Assembly: GCF_001039355.2 (NCBI RefSeq)
Contig: NW_019775723.1
Span: 173,569 to 237,568, forward strand
Source of the DNA: Lingula anatina
Taxonomy: Eukaryota; Brachiopoda; Lingulata; Lingulida; Lingulidae
Direction: 5' to 3'
DNA length: 64,000 nucleotides
Within the stretch, counting starts at the first letter, position 1; each line of letters starts with the position of its first letter. Shown piece by piece: positions 50,613 to 61,190 of the stretch. A model generated the notes under the pieces. It was not told the DNA's origin. It did not search any database and saw only the letters and a program-made list of their open reading frames with translations. Position numbers and translations under genes: made by a program.

Positions 50613-53600
50613 CGTTGCAGTCACCTCTGGGCTGTGTTCGGCCCAAATGTGACCTCACCAAAAGTTTATAATTGTACAATATGATAGAATATGATAGACA
50701 TCACAAAGACAAGTTTAATTTATATCAGTAGTGCCCCATGCTTTCACACAGCATGTCTATGTGTGTTATGCATCCTCACCATTATGACTATGACATAGAT
50801 GAAACCCATGAAAGCAATGGCGGCCAGGGCACCAACAAACAAGTACGCATCTTGAGTGAACTTGAAGTTCATTGGCTTTGGAAACATAATGGACCGCACC
50901 AGCTCCCCCTTGGCCGTCATAAAACCTAGAACAGACTTTTAGTATTATCAAGGCCAATATACATCTTGTAATTTTATACCAAACTTTTAAATAATAAATC
51001 AATTAAGCCCGTTATAGTAATCGTCTATTTAAGAAACATGTGCACAAAATAAACTTTTATGTGATACATATTGCAAAAGAACTTTCTGACAAACCATTAA
51101 GCACATGGGTACTATGACATTGTTTCTTTAAGCACGCATTCTATAACAACAATAAAAACTATTAACTGTAATGTGGCATAGCATCGTCTACCTGAACCAG
51201 TGCAGGATATATAATATATGATATAGTTTACCTGTCCTGAGGACGACTGCCTTCACTCTCTGACCTTTATAGAACCTGGTTTGTATAACTCTGGTCCCAC
51301 AGTACAGGATATATTTGATATATGATATAATTTACCTGTCCTGAGGACGACTGCCTTTACTCTCTGTCCTTTATAGAACCTGGTTTGTATAACTCTAGTC
51401 CCACAGTACAGGATATGGCGCGAGTGATGACTCATAGAGAATGTCTCTTCAGCAGAGCCTGGGTTGGGCTTAGGAACTGGTGTTTTGGTGACAGGGACAC
51501 TTTCACCTAGAATGGATTGAATCTAATAATGGGACGTCTTAAAAAAGACAGAAAGGAAGCATTATTACTAACAGTGCATAACAATAATGGATAGTCCCAC
51601 GTCCTGCAGCACACGTAAAAATACAGCCAATAAGTGCCACCACTACTATACACACATACCTGTCAGCATACTCTCATTAACAATACAGTTTCCAGCTATG
51701 AGGACAGCATCACACGTCATGATGCAGCCAATAGGTGTCACTACTATACACATACCTGTCAGCATGCTCTCATTAACAATACAGTTTCCAGCTATGAGGA
51801 CAGCATCACACGTCATGATGCAGCCATGTCGTGGAATTTCTAGGATATCTCCAGGCACCAGAGAATCTGAAGACATCTCACTAAAATCTAATTAATATCC
51901 TTCATTTAAATTCCATATCCAATATAGAAGAACATAGAGACATATGTGTCACTGCCTTAAGAACGACTATATATATATATGCTAGAATTTTAGTTCATAA
52001 AACTATACACAATAAGTTTACTACATATATAACTGTGCTCTGGATTCATGCCCGATGCTCGCCTGCGTNCACATACCTGTCAGCATACTCTCATTAACAA
52101 TACAGTTTCCAGCTATGAGGACAGCATCACACGTCATGATGCAGCCAATAGGTGTCACTACTACACACATACCTGTCAGCATACTCTCATTAACAATACA
52201 GTTTCCAGCTATGAGGACAGCATCACACGTCATGATGCAGCCAATAGGTGTCACTACTATACACATACCTGTCAGCATACTCTCATTAACAATACAGTTT
52301 CCAGCTATGAGGACAGCATCACACGTCATGATGCAGCCATGTCGTGGAATTTCTAGGATATCTCCAGGCACCAGAGAATCTGAAGACATCTCACTAAAAT
52401 CTAATTAATATCCTTCATTTAAATTCCATATCCAATATAGAAGAACATAGAGACATATGTGTCACTGCCTTAAGAACGACTATATATATATATGCTAGAA
52501 TTTTAGTTCATAAAACTATACACAATAAGTTTACTACATATATAACTGTGCTCTGGATTCATGCCCGATGCTCGCCTGCGTATAAACATTTTATCTTACA
52601 TGTGTCAATAATTAAAGAACTTCAGACAAGCAGGCATATTTAAGTATGTGGAAAATAGAATGGCAGAGCATCAGATGTGCTTCTCTGGGACAGGTTTAAC
52701 TAACCATCAGCATGTGTCCCTTGTTTTACTGTCACCGTGTCCCGGCCATGAATGGTATTCTTCAGTTTCCTCTCCATCTGGAACGGTTGTTTAGTTCTAT
52801 TAATAATTCAATGTTTTAATGCAATTTGTGCAGATGTAAGTTCAAGTATCAGAATTATTCACATTTCTCATTCTTGTTCTACTGGATGATTTTAAACAAC
52901 ATTCACTCACTTTTCTTCCCTGTAACAAGCACCCTCACCTTCCTGATCTGGTATATGGCCACCACGATGGAGACTGAGGTGATGAGGACAATGGTGCTGG
53001 CGTAATAGTAGTACACATCCGCGTACCACAGGGCACAGCTGAACACTTGAAACACGTAGAATGGGCTGAAAATCTGGAGCAGAATTGGCACACATAAGTA
53101 TCTCCACAGTGTTGGGGAGAGTATTCTAATAGCTCAATTTTCTGTCTTCCTCATGAGGACTTCAGATGTCCACTGATTTTTACTATGACAACAACAGACC
53201 CTCTCCAAGAATACTTCATCTATTCACTGATGGTTGCTATGCCAACGATATACCCTCCTCATGAGGTCTTCAACTGGCTACCAAATTAAAGGTATAACTT
53301 TCGAAATAAATTCTGATTGCCATGGATAGACAGAAGCAGATCAGTTAATGATAATAAAGCCAGTGAATCACCCACCTGCTGTATAAATATCTTCAAAATA
53401 GGAGTAACGTGGACCTCAATGTAATTTGCACCATAAAGCACAATTCTGAAAAAAACAAAAACGTGTATCTGACATGGAGAAACCAAATCTCAATGTGTTA
53501 AAAAGATACCAATCCCAAAGAATAATATGCTGCCTCACATTTAATTTCGTTTTTAAGACATTACAAGGGGTAAGAAGGGCAGATAGGGTGTGTTTTTTGT

Positions 53601-55868
53601 GAAACTTTGAGTGTTCAGTATACCATCAAATGATATACGTACATCCTGAATACTTTGTTTTTCTTTCTCCAAAATGTGAGAGACAAATGTTTACTGAATC
53701 TGTCCACAAATTTCAATCCTTTCAGCCCCACTTCTTCCTCTCAAACTTTACAACACAAGCGGCATCATGAAAAATACACAACTCACACAGACACAATTTA
53801 TTTACTTTAAAACTTCAGTATCTCACCTTCTTGCTCTCTCATCTGCACTGACTCCTTCTGCTTCATAGAAATATGCACAAGACACTCCCTCTTCCAGACC
53901 CCTAAGACAGGATGATGGGTACAGGAATTAACAGCAGGCATAATTTTATAAATTAATGAATGAATATTATTAAATGTGGAGGAATTTAACTATATTTTTA
54001 AAATTATAATAAATTGTAACAGGTTACATGAATGATCAACATCTACAATTTTACCGAAATATTTAGAGTATATTACTTGAGACGTTCAAAGCTCTTGAGC
54101 TCTGCATTCCAAATATATTTGATCTTCTTGTTCACAAAGTTTCTTATAATGGCTTCGGGCTGAAATAAAAACAAAACAGAATTTTAACAGGATTTAAAAG
54201 TAAATTAAATAAACACGCATTAGATAAAAAACACAAACAGAATATATCAATTTCCAAACAGATTATACAGACTCCACAAATGTTCAAGTGAAAATTGCTG
54301 AAAGAAATTCAACGTATGCATTGTTTTTCTCCAAATCCCAGTTGTAAGTAATGTTATTTCTAGCCTTGATATATTTCGATAACAAAGATTCATTTTACTT
54401 TTTCCATTGTATTTCTTGATGAGGTCTTGGTCAGGTTTGCCTTGGGATCCAGCGATATGTGTGGGACGTGAGTCAGGGACTCCACACTCTCAAAGCTGGA
54501 CGACAGGTCTGGATCCACGCTGAAACACACACAGAGGTAGTCACATGAAGACTAACAGAGAAGTAGCCGCATAAAGACTAACACTTAATTACACTATATA
54601 CGAGTCAAAAAATGGAACTCTGATATTTGACTTCCAATTTATCACCAGAATTTGGCGCTTTCGTTCCAATAAAGGAAACAGTCTTATCCAACACCAAATT
54701 AATTTACTTTGTTTTGGTATAGAGAAAAGCATATATGTAACAATTAACTGACGCGTTGGGAAGAAGAACTGATTTGAAATGACAAACGCTACCTCTGTCC
54801 CTCCCTAGTAACTGTCCTCACTTTGTTGACTGACCACTGCAAGTACTGGTCCTGAAATATAGGTCACAATAAACTAAGTATGGTTTTTATGTTTTGTGAT
54901 TTACTTAGCTGGGATCCAATCCTCACACTGCATTATATTATAAGATTGGTCAGTTAACATTGTAAATACAAGCACGCTGTGACACGAACACTGATAAATT
55001 TAACATACCGCCACACAAAACACACTGCCACACCTAACACACTGTCACATCTAACACATTGCCTCAACCAACACACTGTCACATCTAACACATTGCCTCA
55101 ACCAACACACTGTCACATCTAACACATTGCCTCAACCAACACACTGTCACATCTGACGAATTGTCACAATTAGCCTATCACAGTTACATGAACACACTGT
55201 CGCATCTAACACGCCGTTATATTTTACAAGTTGTCACACCAAACACACTCTCACTCTCCCCAACACACTGTCACACCTAATACACAGTCACATTTAACAC
55301 ACTAGCTCTCACGTGAAACAATGACAAGATCAACTTACCTTCAATAACACACGGGTGGCCTTGCTAAGTGAACAGCGAGAGTGAGTACATTGTAACATCC
55401 AGTCCCGCCTCCAGTAGAAAACTAAGCCCAGGAACCCCGCTGTCACCACTAGGAACACTCCACTTATGACACACTTGAAGATACTCCTTCTGTACCCATA
55501 AATTTCCTGAAAACAAAGTGTTCACTACAAATGAAGTCGAAAAGCACGATGTTTACACCCAGGTAAAGCTAAGTAGTTTATAGAAGGTATGCGTGTCCGT
55601 GTGTGTGTCAATCTCCTTTTCTGTACCATACGGAGAAAGAGAGGGGGAGAGAGGGGGAGAGAGAAGGAAATAGAAAGAGAAAAAGTAAAGAAGAAGAAGA
55701 AAAAGAAGAAAGAAAAGGTAACAGTTTGTACTCAAAATTAAATGAAGTGTAAATGACTTAAAGAAGCCATGTGCATACCATCTGATCCTCTTCTCCAGGG
55801 TTCACATACGACTTGTTGGGGTCCATTGGAGGGGGCCCAGTACGAGTGATCTTCACATCAGATGACAT
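41979..55868 (-). CDS. ATP13A3: P5B-type transport ATPase (ATP13A2/3/4/5 family), complete, 31 exons, 1,250 aa
   Basis: Exons on - (high to low) start 55868, 55506, 54851, 54519, 54159, 53901, 53445, 53073, 52777, 52393, 51506, 50925, 50485, 49954, 49762, 49238, 48920, 48505, 48110, 47496, 47057, 46593, 46206, 45794, 45341, 44548, 44132, 43486, 43084, 42725, 42113. All junction phases agree and the sum is 3,753 nt. The start is [15 protein letters not shown] hydrophobic N-terminal segment (about 38-62) precedes an EGYRR-like basic patch typical of P5B. Landmarks: TGES at 334-337, the P5B signature PPALP at 463-467, the phosphorylated Asp in DKTGT at 506, KGSP near 651, MITGDN, and CGDGAND at 874-880. 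Known relatives are late-endosomal/lysosomal polyamine exporters. Length is close to human ATP13A3 (1,226). Invertebrates often have one gene for ATP13A2-5, so the symbol is approximate. The product looks intact. Exon 10 occurs twice in the assembly (unmerged overlap). Confidence 0.93.
42130..42330. repeat. Minisatellite TGTGTTAGGTGTGACA in ATPase intron 30
   Basis: About eight imperfect copies of a gattgtgttaggtgtgacat unit. The same core recurs in other introns of the gene. Confidence 0.85.
42473..42496. repeat. Poly-T tract
   Basis: About 24 T, seven bases from the donor of exon 30 (read on -, a poly-A just inside the intron). Confidence 0.9.
43310..43397. repeat. Minisatellite abutting the exon 28 donor
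   Basis: Three to four copies of gtgttagttgtgaca, the last touching the splice donor at 43397. Confidence 0.75.
43863..43986. repeat. Minisatellite abutting the exon 27 donor
   Basis: About six copies of a tctcaactaacacaatg unit, ending at the donor of exon 27. Confidence 0.75.
45015..45268. repeat. Minisatellite in intron 25, reaching the exon 25 donor
   Basis: Copies of the tgttaggtgtga/gtgttagtagtgacaa core occur at 45025-45145 and 45220-45265, running to the donor at 45268. Confidence 0.7.
46265..46430. repeat. Minisatellite in intron 22
   Basis: About eight copies of atgtgttaggtgtggca-type units, on the acceptor side of exon 23. Confidence 0.75.
46720..46745. repeat. C-rich tract
   Basis: Thirteen C followed by ACCCACCCACCC in intron 21. 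The - strand (the coding strand) could form a G-quadruplex in the transcript. Confidence 0.8.
47860..47985. repeat. Minisatellite abutting the exon 19 donor
   Basis: Units of ctcaactaacacaat type, in the orientation opposite to intron 30, ending at the donor of exon 19. Confidence 0.65.
49050..49127. repeat. Minisatellite abutting the exon 16 donor
   Basis: Four copies of gacagtgtgttagttgt, the last overlapping the donor region at 49127. Confidence 0.8.
50547..50609. repeat. Poly-A and (AG)n microsatellite
   Basis: About 20 A, then about 15 AG units, in intron 12 of the ATPase gene. Confidence 0.95.
51190..51435 (-). repeat. 104-bp duplication of the exon 11 end with its splice donor
   Basis: The last ~80 nt of exon 11 and the first intron bases (donor at 51335) are repeated at 51232, 104 bp downstream. 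A third decayed trace lies near 51191-51225. The copy keeps a good GTAAAC donor but is out of frame with exon 11. Confidence 0.85.
51650..52393 (-). repeat. 96-bp in-frame repeat of the exon 10 end with its splice donor; overlap at N 52069
   Basis: The exon 10 tail (residues [20 protein letters not shown] then MLTG) plus 27 intron bases forms a 96-bp unit. Donors lie just after exon ends at 51756 and 51660 left of the N, and at 52269, 52173 and 52077 right of it. The reading frame is open through all copies, so use of a later donor would add 32 residues per unit before TGES. The pieces 51650-52068 and 52070-52580 are otherwise the same sequence, i.e. an unmerged overlap with two and three units. 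Confidence 0.9.
55005..55325. repeat. Minisatellite in intron 2, reaching the exon 2 donor
   Basis: About twelve units of the type aacacactgtcacatct, alternating with cattgcctcaaccaacaca, end close to the donor at 55338. Confidence 0.85.
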
Positions 55869-56440
55869 GGCTGCCTTTACTACATTAATATATACAGAAA
55901 ACATGAAGAGATTACAAATGGTATATTACAGAGATACTTGCAACATAAAGAAAACGTGTCGAGATTACATATATGGTATATTAAAGAGATAGGGAGCATT
56001 CACATCGAGAACAGCCGAGGTCTAGTAAGGCCAGGACCTAAATATGGCAGTGACAGTGTTAGTGACAGTGTTAGTGTACATGAAAGGAAGAATGCTAATC
56101 CCGTTAATCCTCCCCACGTGTCGTCCCTGCAGGGGCACAGTGATTAAATCTCAGATCACTTCAACCTGCCGAGGGACACGCGTGGGGAGGCGTGTGAGAG
56201 CCGGAGAGACCATTACAGGATTAGCGGTCTTTCTATCATGTAGGTCCGCCATATTTAGGTCGCGGCCTTACTTGACCTCGGCTCTTCTCGATGTGATTGC
56301 TCCCATAAAGTACGAGTGATTTTCATGCCATGGCTGTCTTGTTACATAGAGAAAATATGAGTAGATTATAGATGGTATATTACAGAGGTCCAGGACGAGT
56401 GATTTTAACATCAGATGACATGGCTGTTCTTGTTCGCGTA
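55843..56440 (-). repeat. ~105-bp tandem units covering the ATPase start exon
   Basis: The region around the start codon (acatcagatgacatggctg) and its upstream intron (gattacaaatggtatattacagag) recurs near 56308-56395 and 56395-56435. The outermost copy keeps ATG and eight following codons (MSSDVKITR) before diverging. A MITE interrupts the second unit. Confidence 0.75.
55992..56304. mobile_element. ~313-bp MITE with ~57-bp terminal inverted repeats
   Basis: Ends GGGAGCATTCACATCGAGAA and its near complement at 56250-56304 are flanked by ATA on both sides (3-bp duplication). The interior has a second palindrome around ctccccacg/cgtggggag. Confidence 0.85.
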
Positions 56441-57360
56441 TAAGTTAAATGTGGTACATTAATTACTGTATTGTCCATGGCAGAACAATGCGTTTGTGCT
56501 GTGTAGAAGTTATCAGAGCGTTATTGCCAAAGCGTACTGGGTTTTTAATTTAACTCATCGACTACGAGCATTTCGTAACTTTACTATGGCTTCGACTGTG
56601 TCAAGCTTTTTTTGTTTTCGGATTGTTTCGATAATCCTGGTTTCTTTAACATGCGGAACAAGACAACAAGTGACTCAACTTTTACCAACAGTTAATACTA
56701 GCTGACATCCAGAAACTGTGCTCAAACTGGCGTGTCAAAATCCAATCAGCAATTTTAAAAGATAAAATCTATTAAGCGTCGCACGCAAACGCCTAGCCCA
56801 TTAAAGTGTTCCTAGATAATGGCATTAAAGACGGATATGAAGTCAGTGTTTGGCACAAAAGCCAACAAACAAACAACCTTATAGTTCCAAATTGTATACC
56901 TAAGAAAAATAACAAAAGATATCATTTAAAATCACCCGAAAAAAATTAAATTTGAACAGATTTTCTGCTCGTTTTCTGTTCTGTATTTAAACGAGGCAGA
57001 TTAGTTCTATATCTAGTAGGCCGAATTCATGTAGGCCTAAGTAGGTATTTAATACGGCAAAAAGTTTGAAGAATGTGCAGTTTAAATCTCTTTTATGGAT
57101 GATCTAGCGAATAATTTGGTTTATCCCTTCACGTGTTGACTTTATTTAAGTCGTATAAGAAACTAGTAGAAGTGGTTAATATGTGTTACTAAAAATCCTC
57201 ACTCCGTCGACGCTCAGTTTAAAATGTACATTTAAAGTAGTTTAGATAATACCATAAAAGTATGGCAATCCATGATAGATGAGTTCTTTGGCGTCTTTAC
57301 GCAATCTATATAAGTATATTCATTCCTGTCACAGCTGAGGCAGCAATTTAAAAGACTTAC

Positions 57361-57530
57361 CTTGTGTAAATATTCCAGCAGCTGAGTTAGGTTTACCTTT
57401 TTTGTTGTCGTCGTACGACAATGTTTTTTTTAAAGAATCACTGAGCAAAACATTGCTCCCCACAGCGACTGCCACGATATCAGATCGCAATGCAGGCTTC
57501 GTGTATAGTTAATTAATAAAGTTAAATAAA
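57361..57530 (-). promoter_or_regulatory. Possible 5' non-coding exon and promoter of the P5B ATPase
   Basis: On - a strong donor (CACAAG|GTAAGT) follows 57361, and no ORF precedes it. The coding exon has an acceptor (aatgtag) 12 bases before the ATG at 55868. A leader exon spliced across the repeat block is the simplest reading; the right limit is a guess. Confidence 0.4.
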
Positions 57531-58024
57531 ACAAAAAATTAGATAATTCTGTCCTGGTATCTGCCCTGTGCGGACATCAAGACGCTCAGAGTTCAACTTT
57601 ACCACTTTTTACACCTACCGGTAGAACGCCAGTCCCGCGCTGTGCGCTACCCTCCACTTATACAGCAATGAACGACTTCTTTGTCAAAATCAGTAGAATA
57701 TCCAAAATTCTGAACTTTTTCCTGAACCTATAGATATGTATTTCGTCAGCTGATTGACCTGCAAGGTAAACAGAAGAGATCCTCAAGACTGTTTATTTTC
57801 CTGAGATAAGGTATACAGTAGGTAGGCCCCCCAATGTCATAACATGCATACCATCGTCTCCTCTTCACCTGACATCTGACCCCGTCTTCTGTCATGAATG
57901 GCAATAAACTGGAGCACTAGCAGGTGGAGGTATGGAGATTGGGGGGAGTGGAAGGTAGATAAAACATGCACTTTTCCTTTGCTTCGCTGACCAGGTCATG
58001 TATACCGGAGCGTCCAGGGTGCTG

Positions 58025-58056
58025 TGCAGCCCCCACCCCCACCCCCACCCCCACCC
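58025..58056 (-). repeat. (CCCCCA)n tract, potential G-quadruplex on -
   Basis: Four to five C5A units give four runs of G on the - strand, about 2.2 kb upstream of the ATPase start. Confidence 0.8.
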
Positions 58057-60234
58057 AACTCGCACCCCATACCTAGTGGTTAATGGTATTGGGTAGGTCT
58101 ACTGGGTGAAATATTCTCCAAGACTTCAGTCCGAGGCGATAACCTCCAATGCTGTAACCATGTACTCTCTTTCACGAATAAAAGCAAACAAAATTTAAGT
58201 ATTATACAATAACTTCCAAGACTGCTTTAACTACAATACGTTTGTAGATTTTTTGTTTATATATATATACATTTGACGTGCTGCCTGTTTAAGCAACTGC
58301 ATGCATTGGTACACAGGTTAAATGTTTACCTTCACCTAAATATGTACATGTAGACTTAGTACTCGGCTGGATAGTAACACATATAAACATGTACAGGAAA
58401 CACCCCCCCCCCCCCCCAGCCCAACCCGTCAGCCCCTCCCACCCCAAACCAATGCGCCCACGCCTACGTCTTAAAAGCACACCTTATTTAACCTGTCAGT
58501 GAGTTAATCTGTGGGGTACAATACTGCTGGCCGATACAATGACCGACCACCACGCTTGGCCAACTCTGCATTAACGAGTGAACGGTCACTCATCGTTTAT
58601 CTAAAGAATGTGACATTTATGGCTGGACACTTAGAGGGCGTTGGTCAGTTATAATAACGGTAAACAGTATGTGTGTACGACAATGTCGTCAGCAGTCCAT
58701 AAATACAAATGTAGATGCACTCTACAATCGTAGCTCCTGGCACGGCTGGATAAGGGGATGGAGGGGTGGGGGGAGAGGGGGTCACCTATTTGCTGAGGGG
58801 GCACACTTAATTCTAGAATGTGTACCTGCAATTTACACTCAGTACATTGAATAACTTCGGGCGCCTTCGGGCGCCTTGTGCTGATGATCTATTTTAAGAA
58901 ATCTCTATGATAACAACACCCCTACCTGTGCCTCTTCATGCTCGCATTACTGCCATTACATTACATTGCATTGATTCGCTATCTTCTTAACTTAAATACC
59001 TAGTACTCCTAGTTTTGCTAATTAATACTTTATTGGAGATTTACATGTAGCAGAAAGGTAGTAAAAGCCCCAGAGGTCGTTATTGCAGTTGAACAAACCA
59101 TGTCCCAGCTACAGGTAGGCGCTGTAAACACACCCGATCCATTCTCCGCTGCTAATTTAGTTACAGGTTTTGTCATTTACACTGTCGCGTGGGTCCCAGC
59201 ACCCCCCTGGTGTCCGATCATGTTCATACTTGGACCTACTGATACCAGTCCCACACATCAGACTAACTTGAGGTTCATACACACTGGCTTAGACCTACCT
59301 GCGGTGCACTTCCTCTCCCTGACTGCGACAATTGTCGACCTCTCTAAGCGTCATGGTCTAGATTTGACCTACTACTTGTGTACCTGTAAAAGTTCACAAA
59401 TCAGTGTGACAGGAATCTTGTCTCGATAAGTGTCAGCGACCTGGCTTCTCGATAACGTCCAGTACAGTCACCACGAGGGAGAAACGTGTATGATGATACA
59501 TGTACAAGTATAACGTGAAAGGACTGGGCAAAGAGGCGTATCTCGACTGATAGTAAGAACTAGACCGAGTTATCTGTCGGGAATAGCACTGGAGATATCT
59601 TGGTGTGTTACGTGTGTGTGAAAAAGAGTAATAAAACATCAGTGTTTTCATGAAAAAGAGAGCTTTAAATGCACACTTAACAGAGAACTTGTGCAACAGC
59701 GCACAACATCCAGGACCAAAAAAAAAAAATACGAGTAGCTACATTTCTGTCGGAGAAGAAGGGCACGTCAACAAAACAGTGTAAACAAGTGACACGGCCC
59801 TCCCGCATGCCTGTGCATTGACCCTGATTTGTAATGTACAGGTGGAGCCGCTTTACAACGTGCCCCTGCACATAGTTAGAGTATGGGCCGTTTATGATTG
59901 TGTCCTATACAGAGAGCCAACTTTTTTTTTAAATGTAGATGGCGAGATTGGCGCATGGCAATAAGTCATCGGTGTAGCTGCTATAGAGGATAACTTTCTT
60001 ATGTGGTGTTATCACGAGAAAATCCCATCTAACGCCGCCCTTTTGTTACATTCCTGTCATAAACAGTAGACATGTCGATATATCTACGTCTTTAATTTTA
60101 CCTGCCCTTAATCAAAAAGTAAAATAATAATAATAATTAATCGTAAAAGGTCATTAATGGCAGTTTGAGTCTAGTTATGTTAGAGAACAGATAGAATGTA
60201 ACAGTGACACAGGGTTGTATGGACATGCTATTTT

Positions 60235-60237
<3 letters not shown>

Positions 60238-60279
<42 letters not shown>

Positions 60280-60280
60280 T
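60238..60280. repeat. (TAA)n microsatellite
   Basis: About 14 TAA units. Confidence 0.97.
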
Positions 60281-60749
60281 TTATTCAGCCATAATATATT
60301 ACTTTCATGTTATATCCAACATTTCAATATAACACGTACACATGTCATGGCAAAATTGGAATGCTCTGATTGTTCCAAACAGCTTGAAGTGAACTTAAGG
60401 GACCCACCACCACCCTCACCCCCGACGTTGCTATATAGATAAATGTACTACAGAATGTGAGAGGCGCTCGGCCACGTGTGAAGTTTTACTTCGAGTCCAT
60501 CACAGATCAACGACTGCATACTCGCTGTGGTCCCCCATTTCTAGCCCAGGTAGAGTAAAACGTACGCAGCGTGCTTTCCTAAAGATCACTAAACTATGAC
60601 CTTACTTTTCAGCAGTATTGAAATTAAAAAAGGAAACGCACGGATAATTCAGAGATAACAAATATTCTTGTCTTTAACATGATCCTCTTTAAGGCGAGGA
60701 ATAGACCACTTGGGGATAAAAAATGCCTTTCTTTCTAAATAAGAAAAGA

Positions 60750-61190
60750 AAGCACCCGGATATGTGATCATAAAATTTAGTTCCGAGTATTTCCAACTTA
60801 AATCTACCAGCAAAAGAAAAGTGCCAGCATCAACAGTTAATTTTTGTACATCTCGCTGATATTTGATCATAAAATTTAGTTCGAGCACTTCCAACTTAAA
60901 TCTACCAGCAAAAGAAAATTTTCGGTACGGGTAACGACAATTAATTCTTGTACATCTCGCCGATATTTGATCATAACATTTAGTTCGAGCACTTCCAACT
61001 TAAATCTACCAGCAAAAGAAAATTGTCGGCATCGAGAGTATCGACAGTTAATTCTTATACATCTCGCTGATATTTGGTCTGGTCATAAAATTTACTTCGA
61101 GTACTTTCAAATTTAAGCCTTCCAGCAAAAGAAAAGTGTCGGTATCGAAAGTATGGAGAGTTAATTCTTGTACATCTCGCTGAAGAACTC
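60750..61190 (-). repeat. Four ~115-bp tandem units covering the end of the S1P lyase coding sequence
   Basis: Words ttaattcttgtacatctcgc, tttgatcataaaatttag and aaatctaccagcaaaag recur about every 110-125 bp. The rightmost unit contains the true stop and last codons of the lyase (61161 on), so the terminal exon edge has been amplified into the 3' UTR. Confidence 0.85.

Larger units (their letters stand above)
56441..61160. other. Intergenic between the ATPase and the S1P lyase
   Basis: Apart from the leader exon and repeats listed separately, no gene is seen. ORFs such as 59100-59429 show no family features. Confidence 0.55.

Noticed and set aside
51646-52389. Extra exon 10 copies as separate exons
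   Set aside because: They lack acceptors of their own; only the copy next to the cta/tag acceptor (52393 or 51880) begins a full exon.
55005-55325. CRISPR-like array
   Set aside because: Units are irregular, contiguous and minisatellite-like, in an intron of an animal gene; no spacers.
59100-59429. 109-aa ORF on +
   Set aside because: No recognisable domain, no splice context, ordinary intergenic composition; chance ORF is likeliest.
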